64,000 bases of DNA, taken from NCBI RefSeq assembly GCF_022829365.1, contig NZ_JAKSYJ010000236.1, positions 62,001-126,000 on the forward strand, given 5' to 3'. Below are positions 24,902 to 33,734 of the stretch, piece by piece (the stretch's first letter is position 1; every line of letters starts with the position of its first letter). The translations under genes and the position numbers were made by a program. The notes beneath the pieces were generated by a model. It worked only from the letters and a program-made list of their open reading frames with translations, had not been told where the DNA came from and did no database searches. The DNA comes from Methylobacterium sp. J-077 (GTDB lineage Bacteria; Pseudomonadota; Alphaproteobacteria; Rhizobiales; Beijerinckiaceae).

Positions 24902-26473
24902 ATGTACGCGAGCCGCCGCCAGATCCTTCTCTCCGGAGGCGCCAGCCTCGTCGGGATGGCCACCGGCCTGGCCCGTCCCGGCCTGAGCCGGGCCGCCGAC
25001 CGGCCGCTCCTCAGCCACGGGCTCCAGTCCGGCGATGTCGGCACCGATTCGGCGGTGGTCTGGGGGCGCTCCGACCGGCCGGCCCGGGCGATCATCGAGT
25101 GGGCGACCACCGAGAGCTTCTCCGAGATCCGCGGCGGCGTCTTCGCCGATGCCCTGCCCGAGAGCGACGGCACCGTGAAGGTGGCGCTGACCGGGCTGCC
25201 GCCGGGACAGGACGTGTTCTACCGGGTCCGGCTCCAGGACGTCGCCGCGCCGACCATCGTCGGACCCGCGCAGGTCGGGCGGTTCCGCACCGCGCCGGCG
25301 GACAAGCGCTCGGTCTCGTTCTGCTGGTCAGGGGACACGGTCGGCCAGGGCTGGGGCATCGACGAGGCCCGCGGCGGCATGACGATCTACGCCGCGATCC
25401 TCAAGAACCGGCCGGACTTCTTCATCCATTCCGGCGACACGATCTACGCCGACGGGCCGATCCAGGCCGAGGTGAAGCTCCCCGACGGCAGCCTCTGGCG
25501 CAACCGCGTCACCGAGGAGGTCTCGAAGCCCGCCGAATCGCTCGCCGAGTTCCGCGGCCGTCACAAGTACAACCTCACCGACCGGAACGTGCTGGCGATG
25601 AACGCCTCGGTGCCGATCCTGGCGCAGTGGGACGACCACGAGGTCACCAACAACTGGTGGCCGGGCGAGCCGCTCAACCGGGCCGAGCACCTGAAGAAGA
25701 AATACGCCGACCCGAACGTGCTGGCCCTGCAGTTGCGCGCGGCCCGCGCCTTCCACGAATACATGCCGATGCGCTTCGAGCCGGCCGAGCCCGGCCGGGT
25801 CTACCGCAAGATTGCCTACGGCCCCCTGGTCGACGTGTTCATGCTCGACATGCGCTCCTACCGGGGGCCGAACGGCGAGAACAGGCAGACGGCGTACGGC
25901 CCCGACGCCTATTTCCTCGGGCCGCAGCAGATCGCCTGGCTGAAACGGGCGCTTACCGAATCGCGCGCGACCTGGAAGGTGATCGCCGCCGACATGCCGC
26001 TCGGCCTGGTGGTGACCTACGATGTCGACCGCAACTTCGGTTCGGAGGCGGTGGCCCAGGGCGACGGGCCGCCCTTGGGGCGCGAGCTGGAGATCGCCGA
26101 TCTGCTGCGCTTCATCAAGCAGGCCAAGATCCGCAACACGGTCTGGCTGACGGCCGACGTGCACTACACGGCCGCCCACTACTACGACCCCAACAAGGCG
26201 CAGTTCCAGGATTTCGACCCGTTCTGGGAATTCGTCTCCGGGCCGCTGCACGCCGGCACCTTCGGCCCCAACGCGCTCGACAACACGTTCGGGCCGCAGC
26301 TGCGCTACGTGAAGGCCCCCGACAAGGGCCAAGTGAACCTGTCGCCGGCCTCCGGCTACCAGTTCTTCGGCCATGTCGCAGTGGACGGCGCCACCGAGCA
26401 GATGACCGTGACCCTCAAGGACGCGGCCGATACCGACCTCTGGCACGTCACCCTCGACCCCGCGAAGGCGTGA
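24902..26473 (+). CDS. phoD: alkaline phosphatase D (PhoD)
   Basis: A secreted phosphodiesterase/phosphatase of 523 residues. A Tat signal peptide is present (twin Arg in SRRQILLSGGASLVG, cleavage expected near residue 32). PhoD motifs include the Asp/His metal ligands around SGDTIYADGP, QWDDHEVTNNWW, LDMRSYRG and TADVHYTAAHYY. It releases phosphate outside the membrane, usually under PhoB control. The insertion sequence ends only about 10 nt before the ATG, so the native promoter and ribosome-binding site are displaced. No other pho genes are adjacent. Confidence 0.9.
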   Translation: MYASRRQILLSGGASLVGMATGLARPGLSRAADRPLLSHGLQSGDVGTDSAVVWGRSDRPARAIIEWATTESFSEIRGGVFADALPESDGTVKVALTGLPPGQDVFYRVRLQDVAAPTIVGPAQVGRFRTAPADKRSVSFCWSGDTVGQGWGIDEARGGMTIYAAILKNRPDFFIHSGDTIYADGPIQAEVKLPDGSLWRNRVTEEVSKPAESLAEFRGRHKYNLTDRNVLAMNASVPILAQWDDHEVTNNWWPGEPLNRAEHLKKKYADPNVLALQLRAARAFHEYMPMRFEPAEPGRVYRKIAYGPLVDVFMLDMRSYRGPNGENRQTAYGPDAYFLGPQQIAWLKRALTESRATWKVIAADMPLGLVVTYDVDRNFGSEAVAQGDGPPLGRELEIADLLRFIKQAKIRNTVWLTADVHYTAAHYYDPNKAQFQDFDPFWEFVSGPLHAGTFGPNALDNTFGPQLRYVKAPDKGQVNLSPASGYQFFGHVAVDGATEQMTVTLKDAADTDLWHVTLDPAKA

Positions 26474-26483
26474 GGGATGCCGC

Positions 26484-26513
26484 GCCCCGGCCGGACCCGC
26501 GTCCGGCCGGGGC
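26484..26513. terminator. shared terminator between phoD and CBS gene
   Basis: A 13-bp perfect stem (GCCCCGGCCGGAC, 26484-26496, with 26501-26513) and a 4-nt loop lie between two convergent genes, 10 nt after the phoD stop and 6 nt beyond the other stop. It probably serves both. Confidence 0.7.
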
Positions 26514-26519
26514 AAGAAC

Positions 26520-26951
26520 CTACGCCATGGTGATGTAGTCGCGCAGGGCCTGGTGCTCGGCCTCGACGGTAGCGATGCGGCGCGCCACCACGTCGCCGAT
26601 CGAGATCAGGCCGATGAGGCGGCCGTCCTCGCAGACCGGGATGTGGCGGAAGCGGCCTTGCGTCATCAGGCCCATCACCTCCTCGATGGTGGTGCTCCGG
26701 CCGCAGGTCGTGACCTGCGTGGTCATGTGGTCCGAGACCGGCGCGTCGAAGGTCGCCCCCCCGTGGCGGGCCAGCGCCCGCATGATGTCGCGCTCGGAGA
26801 TGATGCCGGCCACCGACCCGTCGGAATGGGCGACCACGAGGGCGCCGATCCGCTTCTCGGCCAGGATCTGGATCACCTCCTCGAGGGTCTTGTCGGGGCT
26901 CACGGTGACGACGGAGCTGCCCTTCTCGGCGAGAATGCGTGCGACGGTCAT
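26520..26951 (-). CDS. tandem CBS domain protein
   Basis: A 143-residue cytoplasmic protein made of two CBS repeats (about 12-60 and 75-125). Visible motifs are GALVVAHSDGSVAGIISERDI and RHIPVCEDGRLIGLISIGDVV, the usual adenosyl-nucleotide-binding strands. Such stand-alone Bateman modules sense AMP/ATP and regulate partner proteins; the partner is not evident here. Single-gene unit convergent with phoD. Confidence 0.87.
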   Translation of the reverse strand: MTVARILAEKGSSVVTVSPDKTLEEVIQILAEKRIGALVVAHSDGSVAGIISERDIMRALARHGGATFDAPVSDHMTTQVTTCGRSTTIEEVMGLMTQGRFRHIPVCEDGRLIGLISIGDVVARRIATVEAEHQALRDYITMA

Positions 26952-27082
26952 GGCTCTCTCTCCCTGTGACGCGGTGCGTGCGCCGTCAGCCGCGGCGCCT
27001 TCGTTACGCTGTCGTCCGGGTAGGCCCCGGCTCGTTCACATTATGGCGAGTGTGTGACCGAACCGCCGCGTTGGCAAGGTGG

Positions 27083-27187
27083 TTAGAGCCGTTCCCAATC
27101 GCGTTGCGATGGGGAACGGCTCTAAGTCTTTGATGTAACGCGCTCGCTTACGCCGACCCGGTATCCACTTCGGCGGCGAGCGCTCTA
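27083..27187. repeat. dispersed double palindrome
   Basis: A stem of 20-nt arms (27083-27102 with 27106-27125, one mismatch) is followed by a second imperfect palindrome (about 27138-27185) with the segment CCGGTATCCACTTCGGCGGC. The same arrangement recurs at 55728-55829. It overlaps the 3' end of the rhomboid gene. Confidence 0.7.
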
Positions 27188-28006
27188 GGATCGGGCTGTC
27201 TCGCGCCGATCAAGCAGCGGGAACAGCAGGAAGCCCGCGATGAAACCGCCGAGATGCGCGTCCCACGCGATCGCGGCGTTCTCGGCCACGAGCGGCACGC
27301 TGACGAGGCCGAACAGCAGGTTGGTGGCGAGCCAGATCGCCAGGAAGGCGACCGCCGTGCGGTTGCGCAGAAGTTCGGGGATCGTCTCGATCGGTCGGTG
27401 CGGCAGCACTTGCCAGGGCGCTCCGGAATACCCGGAGGTGGGCGGCTGGAACACGAAGCGGGCGGCAGCGGCCATCAGGGCCGAGATCCCCGCCGAGGCG
27501 CCGACCAGCGGCCCCGCGCTCAAGGGATCGATCAGCACGTGCAGCACGCCGCCGGCGACCGTCCCGGCCAGGGCGATCAGGCCGTAGCGCCAGGCGCCGC
27601 AGCGCCGGGCCACCGGCGACCCGAAGGCGGCGAGCCAGACACTGTTGAAGATCACGTGCATCCAGGAGCCGTGCAGCAGCGCGTAGGTGGCCAGCGTCCA
27701 GGGCTGCAGCGCGTGCTCGGAGGCGATGTAGCGGGCGAAGGCCTCGCGAGCGGCCTCCATGTCCGGGTCACCGATTCCGGCTGCCGCCTGGATCACCTCA
27801 GCGGCCTTCCCGGGATCGAACCACAATGTCCAGCGGGCGGGTACCAGCGCCAGATCGAGGACGACCTGGATGTCGAGGGTGTCCGGCAGCACGAACTCGC
27901 GCAGAGCTTGGATCGCCATCAGCAGGCCGATCGAGAGCGTCACCACCCCCGGCATGTTGAACACGGGCACGCGGCTCTGGCGCGGGAATTCGGGGGAGGC
28001 ATCCAT
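27185..28006 (-). CDS. rhomboid family intramembrane serine protease
   Basis: A 273-residue polytopic membrane protease. The active-site Ser171 is in GASAG, the partner His251 in AHLGGF, and the conserved HGSWMHVIFN segment (about 112-121) is in the second helix. All catalytic residues are present. A loop of about 50 residues between the first two helices is typical of this alphaproteobacterial group. The ATG at 28006 gives the N-terminal hydrophobic helix directly; longer frames extend over non-coding DNA. Substrates unknown. Confidence 0.87.
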   Translation of the reverse strand: MDASPEFPRQSRVPVFNMPGVVTLSIGLLMAIQALREFVLPDTLDIQVVLDLALVPARWTLWFDPGKAAEVIQAAAGIGDPDMEAAREAFARYIASEHALQPWTLATYALLHGSWMHVIFNSVWLAAFGSPVARRCGAWRYGLIALAGTVAGGVLHVLIDPLSAGPLVGASAGISALMAAAARFVFQPPTSGYSGAPWQVLPHRPIETIPELLRNRTAVAFLAIWLATNLLFGLVSVPLVAENAAIAWDAHLGGFIAGFLLFPLLDRRETARS

Positions 28007-28309
28007 CTCGGCACCATGTCGGGGCGACAGGGGGTCGGGCAAGTCCCGGCGACGTATTGAAGCTTTTCCACGCGGTGTTTGGCGGGCAGCGCGCTGTCGA
28101 GGGCAGCCGAACGTCGTGCGGATCCCAGCACCGGCAGCCCCCCTTCCGGCACCCGGACGCGTCCCGATCGCGATCTCAACCCGTCCCGGGCCGGGCGGCA
28201 CGGCGCATGCGCGCTGAGTCCGAGATCGTCCCGGATCTGCGGCCCGCCCCACGCGGATGTGCCAAGTTGATCCGGGGACGGACAACAGGCGTATCGATCC
28301 GGGACTCCG
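28007..28309. other. divergent intergenic region, rhomboid / PAS_5
   Basis: About 300 nt without a gene. It should hold the promoters of both flanking genes; no clear operator was seen. Confidence 0.45.
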
Positions 28310-28909
28310 ATGAAACATCCCACGAGCCGCATGCTCCATGCCTATTGGGAGCGCCTGCGCGGCGAGCGCGCCGCGCCCGAGCGGGCCGAGATCGAGCCGG
28401 GCGAGATCCGGCATCTGCTGGCCGACAGCCTGATCCTGGAACTCGATATGGCCGAGCGCTCGGCCACGGTCCGGCTCGCCGGCACACGGGTCTGCGCCCT
28501 CTACGGCCGCGAGCTGAAAGGGACGACCTTCGCCAGCCTGTGGGGTTCGGAGGCGCCCGACCCCTGGCGCATCGTCGACATCGTCGCCAGCGACACCCTG
28601 GGCGTGGTGGCGGGCCTGCGCGGCCTGAACACCGCCGGCGAGGCGGTGGACCTCGAGTTGCTGCTCCTGCCGCTGCGCCATCGCGGACGCATGCAGGTGC
28701 GGGCGCTCGGGACCCTGAGCCTCGAGAGCACGCCGCCTTGGATCGGCCTGCGCCCGCTGGTTCAGGCCGAGACCACCTCCCTGCGCATCCTGCCCGGCCG
28801 CAGGATGGAGGCCGCTCCGCCGGCACGACCGGCCCTCCGGGGGCCGACCGGATTCCCCGGCCCGGTGCGTCGGGGACATCTTCTCGTCCATGCCGGCGGG
28901 CGCGCCTGA
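28310..28909 (+). CDS. PAS_5 family regulator
   Basis: A 199-residue protein of the PAS_5 type found in alphaproteobacteria. Recognisable parts are a leading helix MLHAYWERLRGERAAPERAEI, LADSLILELD, RLAGTRVCALYGRELKG and a C-terminal LGLRPL-like strand (IGLRPLVQAET). It has no output domain. In related genomes such genes often lie beside PilZ proteins, as here (next gene on the same strand). Confidence 0.75.
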   Translation: MKHPTSRMLHAYWERLRGERAAPERAEIEPGEIRHLLADSLILELDMAERSATVRLAGTRVCALYGRELKGTTFASLWGSEAPDPWRIVDIVASDTLGVVAGLRGLNTAGEAVDLELLLLPLRHRGRMQVRALGTLSLESTPPWIGLRPLVQAETTSLRILPGRRMEAAPPARPALRGPTGFPGPVRRGHLLVHAGGRA

Positions 28910-29140
28910 AACCGGGAGCCAAAATCTGAATTCGAAATATTCAACATCGATTTCTCAGCCCGATATCGTATGAGAATGGCATAAATAGGAGTCTGTACAG
29001 GCCAAACCGCCCCCCCACAACCGCGCAGGACAGAAAAATCCGTTCCGCGGCGGATATTGCTGAAGCGAAGAAAAGACTTTCGTAACAGTCCGCGTCTAGC
29101 CTGCGATAACGATTGTCGCGGCGGGGAGCCCATCTCGGAT

Positions 29141-29779
29141 ATGATCGCGGTCGACGCCACCGCTGGAACGGATGCGGGCCGCCAAGTCAGCCGCGGGCGC
29201 GATGCGGCCGACCAGCGTCGCCACCAGCGCGTGCGGGTCTCGGTGCTCGGCCGCTACATGCTGGCCGACCGCCGGGAATATCCCTGCCAGACCGTGGACA
29301 TGTCGCCGGGCGGCGTCCGGCTGACCTGCGCGGTGGTGGGCGAAGTCGGCGAGCGCGTGGTGCTCTACCTGGAGCATATCGGCCGGATCGAGGGCGTCAT
29401 CGTCCGCCACAGCACCGGCGGCTTCGCGGTCCAGCTGAACGCAACGCCACGCAAGCGGGACAAGATCGCGTCTCAGCTGACCTGGCTCGCCAACCGGGAG
29501 ATTTTGGGCCTGCCCGAGGGCCGCTCCCACGAGCGTCTCGTGCCGACCCATACGGCGGTGACCCTGCGGGTCGAGAGCGGGCGGGAGATCCAGGCCCGAC
29601 TCATCGACATCTCGATGTCGGGCGTGGCGATCGCCTGCTCTGCCAAGCTGTCCCTCGGGGCTCCCGTCACGGTCGGCAGCACGCCGGGCCGGCTGGTCCG
29701 CTACTTCGAGGGCGGCTTCGGCGTGCAGTTCCTGCTGCCGCTCTCCCCCGACCGCTTCCATGCCGGGATGACGCTGTAG
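29141..29779 (+). CDS. double PilZ domain protein
   Basis: A 212-residue protein with two PilZ-like domains. The first has RRHQRVRV (about 26-33) and DMSPGGVR (about 53-60), matching the RxxxR and (D/N)xSxxG elements that bind cyclic di-GMP. The second has DISMSGVAI (about 156) but no clear RxxxR, so only the first is likely to bind. The ATG at 29141 is chosen; a TTG at 29057 is in frame but in AT-rich leader DNA. Probably controls motility or surface polysaccharide. Confidence 0.8.
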   Translation: MIAVDATAGTDAGRQVSRGRDAADQRRHQRVRVSVLGRYMLADRREYPCQTVDMSPGGVRLTCAVVGEVGERVVLYLEHIGRIEGVIVRHSTGGFAVQLNATPRKRDKIASQLTWLANREILGLPEGRSHERLVPTHTAVTLRVESGREIQARLIDISMSGVAIACSAKLSLGAPVTVGSTPGRLVRYFEGGFGVQFLLPLSPDRFHAGMTL

Positions 29780-29797
29780 GCCTCGTCGAGCACCGTC

Positions 29798-30379
29798 TCA
29801 GATCTTCTTCGCCAATTGGGCCGCGGTCTCCTCGGCCGGGCGGGAGAGATCCAGGGCGCCGAGGAAGCGGTTCTGCGCGTCCATCACGTAGACGATCGCG
29901 TTGTGCTCCATCGTGTAGTCCCCGTCCTTGCCGGGTACCTTGCGGGCATAGGCGCGATACGCCTTCTCGGTGGCGACGATCTGCTCGGGGCTGCCGGTGA
30001 GGCCGGTGATGCGCGGATCGAAGCTCGACAGGTAGGTCTTCAGGCTCGCCGGGTCGTCGCGCTCGGGATCGACGGTGACGAAGGCGACGCGCATCCGCTC
30101 GGCCTTCGGGCCCAGGGCGGCGAGGACGTCCGAGACCTGCTGCAGCGTCGTCGGGCACACGTCCGGGCAATGGGTGAAGCCGAAGAACACGAGGTGCGGC
30201 GTGCCGGAGAAATCCCGCTCGGTGACTGTGCGCCCGTCCTGGTCGACCAGCGTGAACGGGCCACCGACGCCCGGCACGCCCACCGGCGCCCGGTCCGGCA
30301 TGAACGCGAACACCGCCGCGCCGGTGAGGCCGACGAGGCCGAGGCAGAAGGCGAGAAGCGGGATCAGGGCGCGGCGCAT
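29798..30379 (-). CDS. SCO1/SenC family copper chaperone
   Basis: A 193-residue membrane-anchored protein with a thioredoxin-like fold. The N-terminal anchor (about 4-26) is followed by the copper motif Cys71-X3-Cys75 (THCPDVCPTT) and the distal His159 (MEHNA). It delivers copper to cytochrome oxidase CuA or acts as a thiol reductase. All metal ligands are present. No oxidase genes are adjacent. The start at 30379 puts the membrane helix at the N-terminus. Confidence 0.9.
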   Translation of the reverse strand: MRRALIPLLAFCLGLVGLTGAAVFAFMPDRAPVGVPGVGGPFTLVDQDGRTVTERDFSGTPHLVFFGFTHCPDVCPTTLQQVSDVLAALGPKAERMRVAFVTVDPERDDPASLKTYLSSFDPRITGLTGSPEQIVATEKAYRAYARKVPGKDGDYTMEHNAIVYVMDAQNRFLGALDLSRPAEETAAQLAKKI

Positions 30380-30463
30380 CTTTTCGGACTCCGACCTCCG
30401 TGCAGCGGCTGGCACAGCACGGATCGGCGCGCGAAGGCAAGCCGAGCCGCCGCGGCTGCGGCG

Positions 30464-30967
30464 TCAGGGCTTGGCGGCGGGTTCCCCGGCAGGCGGAGCG
30501 GCCGCGGCGCCCTTCGGCGGCTCCTTGCCGAGGTAGATATATTCCGGCGCAGCCTTCAGCTGATCCTTGGTGGTGTCGATGCGGGCCTGGAGCGTCTTGT
30601 CGTCGGTCCGGTCGAGCTTCATCACCGACGGGTCGACCGCCACGTATTTGGAGCCGATTCCCAGGAAGCCGCCGACGCCGATGACCCAGGCCTTCACGCT
30701 GCCCTTCTGGTCCAGGACGAAGTCGGCGATCTGGCCGATCGTGTCGTTGGCCGCGTTGGTGACGTTGGCGCCGATCAGCTTGCTGGCGACCATGTCGTCC
30801 GGGGTCTGGGCTACGAAGGTCGGGCGCAGGTTGTCGGCCATGGTGGCCGGCTGACCGGCGATCGGTGCGGCGGGCGCGCCGGCATTCGGAGCCGGGCTGG
30901 CAGTCTGCGCCCCGGCGGTTGCGAGGCCGGCCAGCAGGAGGGCCGAGGCGAGGAGCGGGATGCGCAT
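30464..30967 (-). CDS. periplasmic PRC-barrel domain protein
   Basis: A 167-residue protein with a signal peptide (MRIPLLASALLLAGLATAGA), an Ala/Pro-rich linker and a PRC-barrel domain (about 60-125; ASKLIGANVTN, IADFVLDQKGSVKAWVIGVG). The C-terminal tail is Pro/Ala-rich. Such exported PRC-barrel proteins are common in Rhizobiales; the function is unknown. It is 84 nt upstream of the SCO gene on the same strand. Confidence 0.82.
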   Translation of the reverse strand: MRIPLLASALLLAGLATAGAQTASPAPNAGAPAAPIAGQPATMADNLRPTFVAQTPDDMVASKLIGANVTNAANDTIGQIADFVLDQKGSVKAWVIGVGGFLGIGSKYVAVDPSVMKLDRTDDKTLQARIDTTKDQLKAAPEYIYLGKEPPKGAAAAPPAGEPAAKP

Positions 30968-31050
30968 CGGGTCAGGACTTTCGGACGGAGGGCCGCGAAC
31001 TTAGGTGGCGCCGCCTTAAACCTTTGGCGCAGCGTAAGTTCCGCCGATTT

Positions 31051-32028
31051 TCACCGCGCGCCGTGGATTGCTCGCCCCTTTGCCGGCTGAGCGACCGCGG
31101 CCTGGGTCTCGGCGAGCGACGGCATCGCAGCCGCCAGGGTCGCGTTCATCCGCGCGGAGAGCCAGTCCACGAAGCGGCTCGCCCGCTCATCCTGCTCGAT
31201 CGGATGTGCCGAGAGGGCGACGTACTGGGTCCCGTCCGGCCAGAAGCCGCGAGGACTGCACAGGCGACCGGCGGCCACATCCCGCCCAACCATATGGATC
31301 GATGCGAGCACAACCCCCTGCCCGGCGAGAGCCGCCTCGATCGCCAGGTAGAAATGCTCGTAGGTCCTGTCCGCGGTGCAGGCGATCACCGGGCGGTTCA
31401 GGCGTTTCCAGGTCGCCCAGCTGTCGGGCCGGCTGCGCGTATGGAGCGCTGGAAGCCGGAACCGCCCCGTCTCGGCCTCGAACCGGGCAAGCGCATCGGG
31501 GGCGCAGACCGGCCCCATCGCCTCGTCGCAGAGCACCCGGGCATGGTGCGCGCCGTCGATCGCAAAGTCGTTCCGGCGAATGGCCAGATCGACATGGTCC
31601 CGCCGGACATCGATGCGGCCGCCGGCCGCCAGCACTCGCACTTCGATCCCGGTGGCCTGCACGAACTCGCCGAGGCTCGGAATCAGGAACTTCAGGCACA
31701 GGGTCGGCTCGCAGGATACGACGAGGGGCTGCGCCAATCCTCTGCTGCGGAAATCGGCAAGCGCATCGTGCAGATCGCCGAAGATGCTCTGGAGCCGGGC
31801 GGCGAGCGCGCGCCCGCGCTCCGTCAGGAATACCCCCCGGTTGCGGCGGACGAACAGCGCCTCGCCGAGATCCGCTTCGAGGCTCCTGATCTGCTTGCTG
31901 ACGGCGCCGTGGGTGACGTGAAGCTCCTCCGCGGCCCGGGTCAGGCTCCCGTGTCGGGCGGCCGATTCGAAGACCCGCAGCGCGCCGAGCTGCGGCAGGC
32001 GTTCGCGAATGGGGTCCCGGGCGTTCAT
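31051..32028 (-). CDS. LysR family transcriptional regulator
   Basis: A 325-residue regulator. The helix-turn-helix is at about 12-70 (ALRVFESAARHGSLTRAAEE, then VTHGAVSKQIRSLE), followed by a substrate-binding domain of the GcvA type. It is divergent from a LysE-type exporter, so it probably controls that gene in response to an amino acid or similar ligand. Start ATG 32028 gives the normal N-terminus. Alternating GTGAG/CTCAC motifs lie just upstream. Confidence 0.88.
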   Translation of the reverse strand: MNARDPIRERLPQLGALRVFESAARHGSLTRAAEELHVTHGAVSKQIRSLEADLGEALFVRRNRGVFLTERGRALAARLQSIFGDLHDALADFRSRGLAQPLVVSCEPTLCLKFLIPSLGEFVQATGIEVRVLAAGGRIDVRRDHVDLAIRRNDFAIDGAHHARVLCDEAMGPVCAPDALARFEAETGRFRLPALHTRSRPDSWATWKRLNRPVIACTADRTYEHFYLAIEAALAGQGVVLASIHMVGRDVAAGRLCSPRGFWPDGTQYVALSAHPIEQDERASRFVDWLSARMNATLAAAMPSLAETQAAVAQPAKGRAIHGAR

Positions 32029-32031
32029 CCG

Positions 32032-32059
32032 GTGAGTTTTCCTCACGCATCCCGGTGAG
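32032..32059. promoter_or_regulatory. candidate LysR operator
   Basis: GTGAG (32032-32036), CTCAC (32042-32046) and GTGAG (32055-32059) form two overlapping inverted repeats 4-31 nt before the LysR start. Position fits autorepression; this is inference from symmetry. Confidence 0.4.
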
Positions 32060-32211
32060 AGCAACTCGATTTTTTTGGGCCGAGGCCTGTGCTTCCATGC
32101 GCTGGGCCGCGGCGCCCCGAAACCCGCGGGCCTAGTCCGACACGAGCGACACCGCGGCCCGGCGCGTCGGCGACGACGCGCGGCCGGGTCCGCGAGCCTT
32201 AGGAACCAGCG

Positions 32212-32838
32212 ATGGAGCAGGCCGCTCTGATCGTCCCCGTCGTCTGGCTGGCCGTACTGAGTCCCGGCGCCGATTTCGCCATGGTGTCGCGCAACAGCTG
32301 CCTCTACGGCCGGCAGGCGGGTTTTGCCGTCAGCACGGGGATCGCGATCGCATGCTGGTTTCACGTCGCCTACGCGATCGTCGGGCTCGCGCTCATCGAG
32401 CGCACGATCCCCCACGCCTTCGGCCTCATCAGGATCCTGGGTGCCGCGTACCTGATCTTCATGGGCGTCTCGATGGTCCTGCGCCGCCCGGCGGCCGAAC
32501 CGGACGCGGCCGGACCGCCCACCGCCTTCAGCGCACGGGGCGTCGTCACCGGCCTGCTCACGAACGGACTCAACCCCAAGACCTCGATCTTCGTGATCAG
32601 CATCTACAGCCAGGCTTTGGGCCCGGACGCCCCGCTGCAACGGCAGATCGCCTGGGGCCTGTTCATATCGCTGTCCCACCTGGCGTGGTTCGCTCTGGTC
32701 TCGTCGTACCTCTCGAAGCCGGGCGTGCGCGACTATGTCCTGCGCCGTCAGATCCCGTTCAACCGCGTGATCGGCCTCATCCTCACGCTGTTCGGGACGA
32801 TGCTCCTATCCATCAACCCGCCGGGCGGTAAGCCGTAG
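32212..32838 (+). CDS. LysE/RhtB family exporter
   Basis: A 208-residue inner-membrane exporter with about six helices. The family signature SPGADFAMVSRNSCLYGRQA is near the N-terminus, followed by GAAYLIFMGV and LLTNGLNPKTSIF. It exports an amino acid or related small molecule; threonine or homoserine are common substrates, but the actual one is unknown. It is divergent from its likely LysR regulator. Confidence 0.87.
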   Translation: MEQAALIVPVVWLAVLSPGADFAMVSRNSCLYGRQAGFAVSTGIAIACWFHVAYAIVGLALIERTIPHAFGLIRILGAAYLIFMGVSMVLRRPAAEPDAAGPPTAFSARGVVTGLLTNGLNPKTSIFVISIYSQALGPDAPLQRQIAWGLFISLSHLAWFALVSSYLSKPGVRDYVLRRQIPFNRVIGLILTLFGTMLLSINPPGGKP

Positions 32839-32898
32839 CCGGGATCGGGAGCGCGACGCTTTGACGGCGGGGCGCCGGCCGATCAAAAGCCTGGCCCC

Positions 32899-33378
32899 AT
32901 GCTCCGCCTCGTCCTCTACCAACCCGACATCCCCCAGAACACCGGCACGATGCTGCGGATGGCCGCCTGCCTCGGGCTCGCGGTCGAGATCGTGGAGCCG
33001 GCGGGCTTCGACGTCTCGGACCGGCACCTGCGCCGCTCGGGGCTCGATTATCTCGACCATGTGGCGATCACCCGGCACCGCTCGTTTTTGGCCTTCGAGG
33101 CGTGGCGGGCCGAGGCCGGCCTGCGGCTGGTGCTGGCCACCACGGCGGGCGCCCTGCCCCACTCGGAGTTCGCGTTCCGCCCGGACGATTGCGTGATGGT
33201 CGGGCGCGAATCGGCCGGCGTTCCCGATGCCGTCCACGCGGCGGCCGATGCCCGGGTGGTGGTGCCGATCCGGCCCGGCCTGCGCTCGCTCAACGTCGCG
33301 GTCGCGGCCGCGATGATCGCCGGTGAGGCCCTGCGGCAGACCGGTCGCTTTGTCGCGGATCGCGCCGAGCCAGCTTGA
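32899..33378 (+). CDS. trmL: tRNA (cytidine(34)-2'-O)-methyltransferase TrmL
   Basis: A 159-residue SPOUT methyltransferase that methylates the ribose of the wobble base in tRNA-Leu. The family is plain from LVLYQPDIPQNTGTMLRMAA, MVGRESAGVPDAVH and the knot motif IRPGLRSLNVAVAAAM. Its length is normal. It follows the LysE gene on the same strand after 60 nt. Confidence 0.93.
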   Translation: MLRLVLYQPDIPQNTGTMLRMAACLGLAVEIVEPAGFDVSDRHLRRSGLDYLDHVAITRHRSFLAFEAWRAEAGLRLVLATTAGALPHSEFAFRPDDCVMVGRESAGVPDAVHAAADARVVVPIRPGLRSLNVAVAAAMIAGEALRQTGRFVADRAEPA

Positions 33379-33422
33379 TGGGACGGGTCTGCACGGTCGC
33401 CGGCTACGGGGCTTGATCACCG

Positions 33423-33692
33423 CTATTTCGCGGGCGCGCCCTGCACGATGCCGATTGCGGAGGCCGCCGGCGGGTCGTCGTTCGCCCCCAGGCTCGCCGC
33501 AGTGGCGCGGAGGGCCGAGACCTGCGGCACGGCGTCCGAGGCGGCCTGAGCCTCCTCCTCCGCCAGCCTCCGGCGCTCCTCGGCATAGCCGCCGGCAATC
33601 GCCATATCGACGAGGCGCCGGGTCAGCCGGAAGGCCAGCCAGAACAGGACGAGGCAGACGGCAGTCGCGGCGGAGGCCTTCAGCGGGTCCAC
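33423..33692 (-). CDS. small single-pass membrane protein
   Basis: An 89-residue protein starting at GTG 33692, with GAGGAG about 4 nt upstream. A membrane segment (about 8-27; CLVLFWLAFRL) is followed by a charged helix rich in Arg/Glu and a disordered tail. No family was recognised. It is convergent with trmL. Confidence 0.6.
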   Translation of the reverse strand: MDPLKASAATAVCLVLFWLAFRLTRRLVDMAIAGGYAEERRRLAEEEAQAASDAVPQVSALRATAASLGANDDPPAASAIGIVQGAPAK

Positions 33693-33734
33693 GGGACTCC
33701 TCGAACAATCTCCCCTATGTCGGGGGCGCCCCTC

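Noticed and set aside
27185..28891. 568-codon extension of the rhomboid gene
   Set aside because: The added 295 residues have antisense-like composition and overlap the PAS_5 gene on the other strand; ATG 28006 gives a normal rhomboid.
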